11,727 bases of DNA from the NCBI GenBank assembly GCA_031267205.1, contig JAIRZN010000176.1, positions 1-11,727 on the forward strand, read 5' to 3'. Below are positions 5,677-11,727 of this stretch, piece by piece. The notes beneath the pieces are model-generated. The model did not search any database. It worked only from the letters and a program-made list of their open reading frames with translations, and was not told where the DNA came from. The stretch is from Tannerellaceae bacterium. Its GTDB lineage: Bacteria; Bacteroidota; Bacteroidia; Bacteroidales; Tannerellaceae. Numbering within the stretch: the stretch's first letter is position 1; the number at the start of each line of letters is the position of its first letter. The translations under genes and the position numbers were made by a program.

Positions 5677-6524
5677 GAGGCGTCGTTTTTTTGTGAATAT
5701 TGTTCTATCAAGCGTACCGCCTCGACTGCCTCCTTCACATCGTGAACACGGAGGATGTCGGCGCCTTTGAGCAAGGCTACCGTATTCATTACGGTAGTGC
5801 CGTTCAGACTGTCGTCGGGCGAAATGCCGAGCGTTTTATAAATCATAGATTTGCGGGAGACGCCCGCCAGGAGGGGGAGTTCAAAGATTGCAAACTCATC
5901 GAGGCGGCGTATGAGTTCAAAGTTCTGCGCCGTCGTCTTGCTGAAGCCGAAGCCGGGGTCGAGGATGATGTCGTTCACGCCGAGTAGTTCGAGCTTGTAT
6001 ATCTTATCGGCAAAGTATTTACGTATGTCGACAATAAGGTCGTCATACGTGGTATGCTGCTGCATCGTCTTGGGCGTGCCGCGCATATGCATCAGGATGT
6101 ATGGAACACGTAGGGCGGCGACGGTTTCAAACATACCCGCATCCAATTCACCTCCCGAAATATCGTTGATGACAGCCGCCCCGTATATTTCCACCGAGCG
6201 GCGCGCTACGTCGGCCCTGAAGGTATCCACCGAGACTATCGCTTCGGGATAATGCTTGCTCATTATTTGCATGGCAAGGGCTACGCGGAGCATCTCTTCT
6301 TTCCCCGTCACTTCGGCGGCTGACGGGCGGGAGGAATAGCCGCCGATGTCGATTATCCGTCCTCCTTCTTCCAGTATAGAGGTTATGCGGCTGTGTATGC
6401 CGGCTTCGGTTTGTTTGCGGCTGCCTGCATAGAAAGAATCGGGAGTTACGTTCAGTATGCCCATGACTAACGGCGTGCGCAGGGAGATGAGGTTCCCTTT
6501 GATATTGATTGTCCTGTCGTTCAC
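5655..6524 (-). CDS. folP: Dihydropteroate synthase
   Basis: Condenses 6-hydroxymethyl-7,8-dihydropterin diphosphate with p-aminobenzoate to dihydropteroate, the folate step inhibited by sulfonamides. The TIM-barrel signatures are present: MGILNVTPDSF (21-31) with N25, IDIGGYSSRP (58-67) with D59 and R66, SVDTF with D100, N120 in VINDISGG, ILDPGFGFSKT with D189, K225 in GVSRKSM, and RVHDV with R259. All expected pterin and phosphate-binding residues are therefore visible. At 289 residues it is slightly longer than E. coli FolP (282). The start is GTG at 6524; an in-frame TAA only two codons upstream rules out a longer form, and the next ATG (residue 21) would delete the first strand. It lies 18 bp after the S41 peptidase gene, and its last seven codons and stop overlap the start of cdaA. 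Confidence 0.96.
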   Translation of the reverse strand: MNDRTINIKGNLISLRTPLVMGILNVTPDSFYAGSRKQTEAGIHSRITSILEEGGRIIDIGGYSSRPSAAEVTGKEEMLRVALAMQIMSKHYPEAIVSVDTFRADVARRSVEIYGAAVINDISGGELDAGMFETVAALRVPYILMHMRGTPKTMQQHTTYDDLIVDIRKYFADKIYKLELLGVNDIILDPGFGFSKTTAQNFELIRRLDEFAIFELPLLAGVSRKSMIYKTLGISPDDSLNGTTVMNTVALLKGADILRVHDVKEAVEAVRLIEQYSQKNDASCGCTSE

Positions 6525-6542
6525 TTGTTACACGGTTTTGGT

Positions 6543-8138
6543 TCAAGAGCCAAGTTCTTTACGGTATGCCGCATCGTCGTTAATGATGCTAAGGGCAGCC
6601 TTGAAGCTTTGGTTTTCGTCGTTTATAATCTGGTAGTAATCGCTTATGTCGTGCAAGTCCCTTGCGATAAGCGCTTTTATTTGTAGTTTGATAAGATCTT
6701 TGGAATGGTTATAGCCTTCTTCGTCGAACGTTATTTTCTCCTCTGTCGCCAGATCGGTTAATTCTTTCATAAGCGTTTCCGGCACATCGAAGGATTTTTT
6801 GTACTGGGCTATCTTGGGGTAGCGGGAAGTCAGTCCGGTTCTATTCCTGTCTAAATAATTCATGGCTACCCTGTTTACCAATCCGCTTGCCACTAACTGC
6901 CGGTGGTAGTCCGTATATATTGTCGTATCAATGGGGATGAATATATCGGGCATCACTCCGCCGCCTCCATATACGATGCGTTTGCTTACGAGCGTATTGA
7001 ACTTCAGCGAGTCGGGGAAATGTATACTGTCGGCGCTCATAAGTTCGCCGTTGTTGTAGCGGATGCTCAGTTCGCGGTTGTAGGATTCGCTGTTCCCGTT
7101 CTCATATGGTTTCTGTATGCCCCGTCCGGTAGGGGTATAATAGCGCGACACGGTCAGCCGTATCATAGAGCCGTCGGGCAGTGGGATAGGCTTTTGCACC
7201 AACCCTTTGCCGAAGGTGCGCCGTCCGACTATAATACCGCGGTCCCAATCCTGCACCGCTCCCGCCAGTATTTCGCTTGCCGAGGCTGAGGATTCGTCGA
7301 CCATAACGACTAAGCGTCCCTGTTCGAAATCCCCTTTGTCCGTTGCGTTGGCATTATCGCGCGGCTGGCTGTGGCCTTCGGTGTATACGATGAGTTTTCC
7401 TTTTCCAAGAAATTCGTCTGCAAGGTCAATAGCTACATTCAGGTATCCCCCTCCGTTTCCTTGCAGGTCGAGGATAAGGTTTTGCATTCCTTCCTTTTTC
7501 AGTTTCCCCAAGGCTTCCTGGAACTCGTCCGTAGAAGATGCTGCAAAGCGGTTGAGCTTGATATATCCGGTTTGCTTGTCAGCCATGTAGGCGGCGTCAA
7601 GGCTGTACACGGGTATCTTCCCGCGTGTTATCCTGAAGTCTATGAGTTTGGGGTCGTTGTGGCGAAGCACTTTCACCTGCACCTCCGTTCCTTTGGGGCC
7701 TCTGAGACGTTTTTGTATGTCTGAGTTCTTCATCTTCACTCCGGCTATTAGCGTATCGTCAACCATTACGATACGGTCGCCGGCCAGCAGTCCGACTTTT
7801 TCCGAAGGGCCTCCGGCTATAACCTGTATGACGTACAGCGTATCGGTGAGCATATTAAACTGTATCCCGATGCCGTCGAAATTGCCTTGCAACGGTTCGG
7901 TCATCTCTTTCGTTTCTTCAGGGTCCATGTAGTTGGAGTGGGGGTCAAGCTTTTCGAGCATTCCTGTAATGGCGTCTTCCGTCAGCTTGGTTATATTGGC
8001 GGAGTCGACGTACAGGCTGGCTACGGCGTAGATGGCCATAGAGAGCTTGCGCGCCTCCATGTTCGCTCTTTGATTCTGGGCGACGGCTCCGGCAAGGGTA
8101 AAGGCGGAGATTAGGAGATATAATGCTATTCTTTTCAT
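6543..8138 (-). CDS. S41-family C-terminal processing peptidase with PDZ domain
   Basis: A 531-residue serine peptidase of the CtpA/Tsp (S41A) family. A signal peptide (about 1-20, ending AGAVAQ) sends it to the periplasm. An N-terminal helical region (25-75, with LEKLDPHSNYMDPEE) and a PDZ domain (about 85-170, with GIGIQF and GDRIVMVDD) precede the peptidase core. The Ser/Lys dyad is S286 in ESSASASEI and K311 in RRTFGKGLVQ, at the same 25-residue spacing as S452/K477 of E. coli Tsp. A C-terminal extension of about 130 residues (400-531) is hydrophilic and probably helical. Such enzymes trim or degrade periplasmic or outer-membrane proteins from their C-termini. The gene sits between coaD (6-bp gap) and folP (18-bp gap), with no clear functional tie to either. 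Confidence 0.94.
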   Translation of the reverse strand: MKRIALYLLISAFTLAGAVAQNQRANMEARKLSMAIYAVASLYVDSANITKLTEDAITGMLEKLDPHSNYMDPEETKEMTEPLQGNFDGIGIQFNMLTDTLYVIQVIAGGPSEKVGLLAGDRIVMVDDTLIAGVKMKNSDIQKRLRGPKGTEVQVKVLRHNDPKLIDFRITRGKIPVYSLDAAYMADKQTGYIKLNRFAASSTDEFQEALGKLKKEGMQNLILDLQGNGGGYLNVAIDLADEFLGKGKLIVYTEGHSQPRDNANATDKGDFEQGRLVVMVDESSASASEILAGAVQDWDRGIIVGRRTFGKGLVQKPIPLPDGSMIRLTVSRYYTPTGRGIQKPYENGNSESYNRELSIRYNNGELMSADSIHFPDSLKFNTLVSKRIVYGGGGVMPDIFIPIDTTIYTDYHRQLVASGLVNRVAMNYLDRNRTGLTSRYPKIAQYKKSFDVPETLMKELTDLATEEKITFDEEGYNHSKDLIKLQIKALIARDLHDISDYYQIINDENQSFKAALSIINDDAAYRKELGS

Positions 8139-8144
8139 GATACG

Positions 8145-8615
8145 CTATGATTTGTTTAGTGGTTGTTCTTCCGTTTGGGGGATAAAGGCGGAAATATCTT
8201 TGCCATACCTCAACAGTTCACGCACGATGCTGGAGCTGATATGGGTATGTTCGGGCTCGGTGAACAGGATGAAGGTCTCGATGCCGTTCAGTTGACGGTT
8301 TACGTCGGCGATGTTTTTCTCGTATTCAAAGTCGTTGACGGTGCGTATGCCGCGAAGGATAAAGCGCGCTCCTGTTTGCAGGGCGAAATCGACGGTCAGC
8401 GAATCGTAGGCCTCTACGCGCACTCTTGCTTCGTTGCGGTATAGGCTCCTGATGGCGTCGAGCCGCTTTTCCACAGGGAAGTAAGACTGTTTGCTATCAT
8501 TGATGCCGATAGCTATCACGATCTCGTCAACAAGTTCGAGGCCGCGCTTTACCAGCGAGTGATGCCCGACGGTGAAGGGGTCGAACGTTCCGGGAAATAG
8601 GGCTATACGTTTCAT
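8145..8615 (-). CDS. coaD: Phosphopantetheine adenylyltransferase
   Basis: Transfers AMP from ATP to 4'-phosphopantetheine, giving dephospho-CoA, the penultimate step of CoA synthesis. The 156-residue protein (E. coli 159) has the nucleotidyltransferase motif FPGTFDPFTVGHH (7-19) with T10 and H18, K42 in NDSKQSYF, the RGIR segment with R88 and R91, and the second motif HISSSIVREL (125-134). These match the E. coli catalytic residues closely, down to the numbering. The ATG at 8615 gives the canonical MKRIALFPGTFDP start. A TTG at 8624 would add three residues and overlap parE, and is less likely. The ATG begins one base after the parE stop codon, so translation is probably coupled. Its product CoA supplies the arm of AcpP. 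Confidence 0.97.
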   Translation of the reverse strand: MKRIALFPGTFDPFTVGHHSLVKRGLELVDEIVIAIGINDSKQSYFPVEKRLDAIRSLYRNEARVRVEAYDSLTVDFALQTGARFILRGIRTVNDFEYEKNIADVNRQLNGIETFILFTEPEHTHISSSIVRELLRYGKDISAFIPQTEEQPLNKS

Positions 8616-8616
8616 G

Positions 8617-10473
8617 CTATGCAATCTCTTCTTCTACCACCAAGTTGTCGATGATGAAAGTTTGCCGCTCCATGCTGTTCTTGCCCATGTAGAACTCCAG
8701 CATTTCTTTCACGGCGTCTTCTTTCCGCATAGTGACCTGGTCGAGGCGGATGTCTTTGCCTATGAAATGCCTGAACTCGTCGGGGGATATTTCGCCCAAG
8801 CCTTTGAAGCGGGTAATCTCAGGGTTCTTGCCGGCGCCCGCCATTGCCGACAGGCGTTCTTCTTCGGTGTAGCAATACCAGGTTTGCTGTTTGTTCCTTA
8901 CACGGAAGAGGGGTGTTTGGAGGATATATACGTGGTTGCTCTTTATAAGGTCGGGGAAGAACTGCAGGAAGAAGGTTATCAGTAGTAGGCGGATGTGCAT
9001 GCCGTCGACATCGGCGTCGGTGGCTATGATGACTTTGTTGTACCGGAGCCCTTCGAGACCGTCTTCTATGTTCAGGGCGGCCTGGAGGAGATTAAATTCT
9101 TCGTTCTCGTATACAATCTTTTTGGTCAGGCCGAAGCAGTTGAGTGGTTTACCGCGAAGGCTGAATACGGCTTGCAGGTTAGGGTCGCGACTTTTGGTGA
9201 TGGAGCCGCTGGCCGAGTCCCCTTCGGTGATGAAGATGCTGCTGTCTTCCATCAGCTCGCCTCTTGAGTCGTTGAGGTGTGTACGGCAGTCGCGCAGTTT
9301 CTTGTTATGCAGGTTGGCCTTCTTCGCACGTTCGCGGGCTAACTTGGTTACTCCGGCGATGGCCTTCCGCTCTTTCTCCGATTCCGTTATCTTGCGGAGC
9401 AGAAGCTCGGAAGTTTCGGCGTGTTTATGCAGGAAATTATCTAATTCTTTCTTTATAAAGTCCCCGATGAACTTCCCTACGGCAGGGCCTTGCGGGCCCA
9501 TATCCTTGGAGCCGAGCTTGGTTTTGGTCTGGCTTTCAAACACGGGCTCTTCTACCTTTATACTAATGGCGGCCACTACTCCGGCGCGTATGTCGGAGTA
9601 CTCGAAGTTCTTGTTGTAATATTCCTTGATTACGCGCCCGATATGTTCCTTGAAGGCGGAGAGGTGCGTGCCTCCCTGCGTGGTATGCTGCCCGTTGACG
9701 AAGGAGTAGTATTCTTCGCCGTACTGGTTGCTGTGGGTGATGACGAGTTCGATGTCTTCGCCTTGCAGGTGGATGATCGGGTAGAGCGGGTCGGTAGTCA
9801 TCTTCTCGTTGAGCAAATCGGCCAGGCCGTTGCGCGAGTAGAACTTCTTGCCGTTGTATATTATCGTCAGCCCGGAGTTGAGGAAGACGTAGTTCTTGAG
9901 CAGGCTCTCGATGTACTCGTCTTTGTATTCATAGTCCTTGAACACTTCCCTGTCGGGGGTGAAGCTTATGAACGTGCCGTTTGACTTTTCCGTAGGAACT
10001 GTCTCCTGTTCTTTTGTGATAACCGCGCGGCAGTATTCGACTTCCTTGCATTCTCCGTCGCGGTTGCTCTTTATAAGGAAGTAACTGCTCATGGCGTTCA
10101 CCGCCTTTATGCCCACTCCGTTGAGCCCGACGGATTTCTTGAACGCCTTGCTGTCGTACTTGGCTCCTGTGTTCATCTTGCTTGATACGTCGACTACCTT
10201 CCCAAGCGGGATGCCGCGGCCATAGTCGCGCACGGAGACGGCGGACTCCTTTACGTTTACTTCAATGCTCTTGCCGTATCCCATCATGTATTCGTCGATG
10301 GAGTTGTCCAATACTTCTTTGAGTAATACGTATATCCCGTCGTCCGAGTGTGAGCCGTCGCCCAATTTACCGATATACATGCCGGGGCGCCGGCGGATAT
10401 GCTCCATCCAGTCGAGGGTTTTTATGTCGTCGTCTTCGTAATCGGTATTTGTGAAAGCTGTTTTGTTGTCCAT
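8617..10473 (-). CDS. parE: DNA topoisomerase IV subunit B (ParE/GyrB family)
   Basis: ATPase and Toprim subunit of a type IIA topoisomerase, acting with ParC to decatenate chromosomes. At 618 residues it is the short ParE-like form. The GHKL ATPase has E53 and N57 in EVLDNSIDE, D83 in VRDYGRGIP, and the ATP-lid region SVGLNGVGIKAVNAMS (114-129). The transducer contains QTKTKL (315-320) with the ATP-contacting K317. The Toprim domain has E417 in FITEGDSASGS and D486/D488 in ATDADVDGMHIR, followed by FKGLGE (556-561). Assignment as topoisomerase IV rather than gyrase rests on length and overall resemblance to Bacteroidota ParE; parC is not in the window to confirm it. ATG at 10473 is 15 bp after the GNAT-like gene stop, and coaD follows after one base. 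Confidence 0.92.
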   Translation of the reverse strand: MDNKTAFTNTDYEDDDIKTLDWMEHIRRRPGMYIGKLGDGSHSDDGIYVLLKEVLDNSIDEYMMGYGKSIEVNVKESAVSVRDYGRGIPLGKVVDVSSKMNTGAKYDSKAFKKSVGLNGVGIKAVNAMSSYFLIKSNRDGECKEVEYCRAVITKEQETVPTEKSNGTFISFTPDREVFKDYEYKDEYIESLLKNYVFLNSGLTIIYNGKKFYSRNGLADLLNEKMTTDPLYPIIHLQGEDIELVITHSNQYGEEYYSFVNGQHTTQGGTHLSAFKEHIGRVIKEYYNKNFEYSDIRAGVVAAISIKVEEPVFESQTKTKLGSKDMGPQGPAVGKFIGDFIKKELDNFLHKHAETSELLLRKITESEKERKAIAGVTKLARERAKKANLHNKKLRDCRTHLNDSRGELMEDSSIFITEGDSASGSITKSRDPNLQAVFSLRGKPLNCFGLTKKIVYENEEFNLLQAALNIEDGLEGLRYNKVIIATDADVDGMHIRLLLITFFLQFFPDLIKSNHVYILQTPLFRVRNKQQTWYCYTEEERLSAMAGAGKNPEITRFKGLGEISPDEFRHFIGKDIRLDQVTMRKEDAVKEMLEFYMGKNSMERQTFIIDNLVVEEEIA

Positions 10474-10488
10474 AGATAATGTTCCGGT

Positions 10489-11616
10489 TTAGAGTTGTTT
10501 CTTGAAGGCCCTGCGCGTCTTGTGATGCTCGCGCTTGAAGTAATCCCACTGGGCTTGCACGGCGTTATTGGTTTCGAGTTCGGGATTGCTTTCGGCATAT
10601 TCTACCTTACATTTAATATATACGGGGATAAGGTCGTTAAACACTAATGCGTTGACCCCCTTCCCCTGGTATTCGGGCAGCACGCCGATCAGGTACAGGT
10701 CTATTATCCTGGGATTGGAGTGTAAAGTCCACAACAAAGGGATTATCCCGAAGGGGAATATCCTGCCGCGAGCCTTCCTCAGGGCGTGCGAGAGGTTGGG
10801 CATGGTGATCCCGAATCCCACGACGGCGTCGTCGGCCTCGCGCACGATAACGGTGATCATGTCGAGCCTGAGCATCGGTATGTACATGTTTACGTAATAC
10901 TTTATCTGCTTTTCCGTGAGGGGTACTACCCCGTACAGCGGCGAGTAGGCCTCGTTCAATGCCCGGAATATCTTGTCGGCATACGGCCATATCTCCTTGC
11001 GGGATTTGAACTTCATCGTCTTAAGCCCGTATTTGTTCTTCACTATCTCGCCTATGCGGAGATGCTTTTCGGGCACTTCTTCGGGGATGTATATCTTGTA
11101 CTCTTTCCAGTCCTGCGCCTTGACGTAGCCCATGCGTTCCATGTGGACAGGATAGTAGGGGTAGTTGTAGATGGTGGCCATCGTCCCCATAAGGTCGAAG
11201 CCGTGGACAAGCATGCCCTCGTGATCCATGTCCGTGAATCCGAGCGGGCCGTGTATCTCCTCCATGCCCTTGTCCTTCGCCCATTTCTCTACGGCGCCGA
11301 AGAGGGCGTCGGCCACCTCAATGTCGTCGATGAAATCCACGAACCCGAAGCGGGCCGCCTTCTGCTGCCATTTCTCATTAGACGTATTGTTGATTATGCC
11401 GGCTATGCGCCCGACTATCTTGCCGCCCTTGTATGCAAGGAAATATATGGCCTCCGACACTTCAAACGCCGGGTTTTTTGTCCTGCTGAGCGTCATCAGT
11501 TCCTCGTCGATCAGTCCGGGTACGTGATAAGGGCTGTCCTTGTATAGCTCAATATTGAACTTTACGAATTTTTTCAAGTCTTTCCTGCCGGTAATTTCTT
11601 TGACTTCTATTTCCAT
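10489..11616 (-). CDS. Putative GNAT-fold N-acetyltransferase, substrate unknown
   Basis: A 375-residue cytoplasmic protein resembling a family widespread in Bacteroidota and loosely annotated as N-acetyltransferase. It appears to have two halves. The N-terminal half (about 1-175) has a GNAT-like strand YKGGKIVGRIAGI (62-74) and a conserved-looking IHGPLGFTDMDHEG segment (121-134). The C-terminal half (about 180-375) has VVGFGITMPNL (265-275) and LIGVLPEYQGKGVNAL (309-324), which resembles the acetyl-CoA pyrophosphate loop (Q/R-x-x-G-x-G/A), though the last position is Asn. No signal peptide or membrane segment is clear. The ATG at 11616 follows an AT-rich leader with a good -7 promoter match. 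It is the first complete gene of the minus-strand run and is 15 bp from parE. Acyl donor and acceptor cannot be deduced. Confidence 0.75.
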   Translation of the reverse strand: MEIEVKEITGRKDLKKFVKFNIELYKDSPYHVPGLIDEELMTLSRTKNPAFEVSEAIYFLAYKGGKIVGRIAGIINNTSNEKWQQKAARFGFVDFIDDIEVADALFGAVEKWAKDKGMEEIHGPLGFTDMDHEGMLVHGFDLMGTMATIYNYPYYPVHMERMGYVKAQDWKEYKIYIPEEVPEKHLRIGEIVKNKYGLKTMKFKSRKEIWPYADKIFRALNEAYSPLYGVVPLTEKQIKYYVNMYIPMLRLDMITVIVREADDAVVGFGITMPNLSHALRKARGRIFPFGIIPLLWTLHSNPRIIDLYLIGVLPEYQGKGVNALVFNDLIPVYIKCKVEYAESNPELETNNAVQAQWDYFKREHHKTRRAFKKQL

Positions 11617-11636
11617 GCTGTGTTTTATTTTAGTGG

Positions 11637-11669
11637 CAAATTTAGCAATAAATTTTACTTAACCTCTAA
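11637..11669 (-). promoter_or_regulatory. Candidate promoter for the GNAT-parE-coaD-S41-folP-cdaA run
   Basis: On the minus strand TAAATTTG (11644-11637) matches the Bacteroides -7 consensus TAnnTTTG exactly. TTAG (11669-11666), one base off the -33 consensus TTTG, lies 21 bp upstream, within the known 19-21 bp spacing. Transcription would start near 11632, giving a leader of about 15 nt. The box falls in the AT-rich gap between the stop of the partial upstream gene and the GNAT start. It could be an internal promoter if the upstream gene is also part of the unit. Confidence 0.5.
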
Positions 11670-11727
11670 GATACTATTCCGAATCATCCCCCAAATGCCG
11701 TAACCCTCCAAATCGTCTCCGTCGAAA
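11655..11727 (-). CDS. Partial CDS, C-terminal end of an unidentified protein
   Basis: Reading leftward from the window edge, one frame stays open for 23 whole codons and ends in TAA at 11657-11655. It gives a tail that includes DDLEGYGIWGM and ends in ILEVK. The other two frames on this strand close early. Base composition changes sharply at this stop: mixed G/C upstream and strongly A/T afterwards, as at a real gene end. The frame is too short to recognise a family. If real, it lies 38 bp upstream of the GNAT-like gene on the same strand and might belong to the same unit. Confidence 0.45.
   Translation of the reverse strand, partial: FDGDDLEGYGIWGMIRNSILEVK

Noticed and set aside
8616..8624. 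Longer coaD starting at a TTG (8624)
   Set aside because: It adds only three residues, overlaps parE and uses a rare start. The ATG at 8615 gives the canonical MKRIALFPGTFDP N-terminus.
8891..9619. Plus-strand open frame of 242 codons inside parE
   Set aside because: It lies wholly antisense to a clear topoisomerase gene, has low-complexity Ser/Arg/Leu-rich content and no recognisable domain. It is a shadow of the real frame.
10786..11547. Plus-strand open frame of 253 codons inside the GNAT-like gene
   Set aside because: Antisense to a gene with better protein features; the His/Val/Tyr-rich translation is typical of a reverse-strand shadow and shows no motif.

Overview
The window looks like an ordinary chromosomal segment of a Bacteroidota bacterium, most likely order Bacteroidales. 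The proteins resemble Bacteroidales versions of housekeeping genes. Start codons have no clear Shine-Dalgarno sequence and sit behind A/T-rich leaders. Exact or near matches to the Bacteroides promoter consensus (TTTG at -33, TAnnTTTG at -7) occur in the two AT-rich non-coding gaps. The genus cannot be fixed from this sequence.

Layout, left to right. (1) Positions 1-1607, minus strand: purN (GAR transformylase) and then a Tat-exported sugar-phosphate-isomerase-like TIM-barrel protein, closed by a strong intrinsic terminator at 11-49. (2) Positions 1608-1763: a divergent AT-rich intergenic region with candidate promoters, a mirrored pair of 21-bp elements and two short palindromes. (3) Positions 1764-4903, plus strand: acpP, fabF, rnc and a LytTR response regulator, tightly packed and ending in an ATGA-type overlap. 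(4) Positions 4909-11616, minus strand: a six-gene run read in the order GNAT-like protein, topoisomerase IV subunit B (parE), coaD, S41 processing peptidase, folP, cdaA. Gaps in it are 1-18 bp, and folP and cdaA overlap by 22 bp. (5) Positions 11655-11727: probably the last 24 codons of another minus-strand gene, cut by the window edge.

Most genes serve core metabolism and maintenance: purine synthesis (PurN), fatty acid synthesis (AcpP, FabF), RNA processing (RNase III), folate (FolP), coenzyme A (CoaD), chromosome decatenation (ParE), envelope proteolysis (S41) and c-di-AMP signalling (CdaA). Some links make biochemical sense: PurN uses 10-formyl-THF, made in the folate pathway served by FolP, and AcpP carries 4'-phosphopantetheine, which comes from CoA made through CoaD. 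These genes are not all in one operon.

No mobile element, CRISPR array, tRNA, rRNA, phage gene or defence locus was seen, and I found no convincing undescribed system. The points most worth a second look are the mirrored elements between purN and acpP, the Asn in place of the usual catalytic Asp in RNase III, an orphan LytTR regulator translationally linked to rnc, the folP-cdaA overlap without a neighbouring cdaR, and the 5-bp tail-to-tail junction of the two large transcription units.
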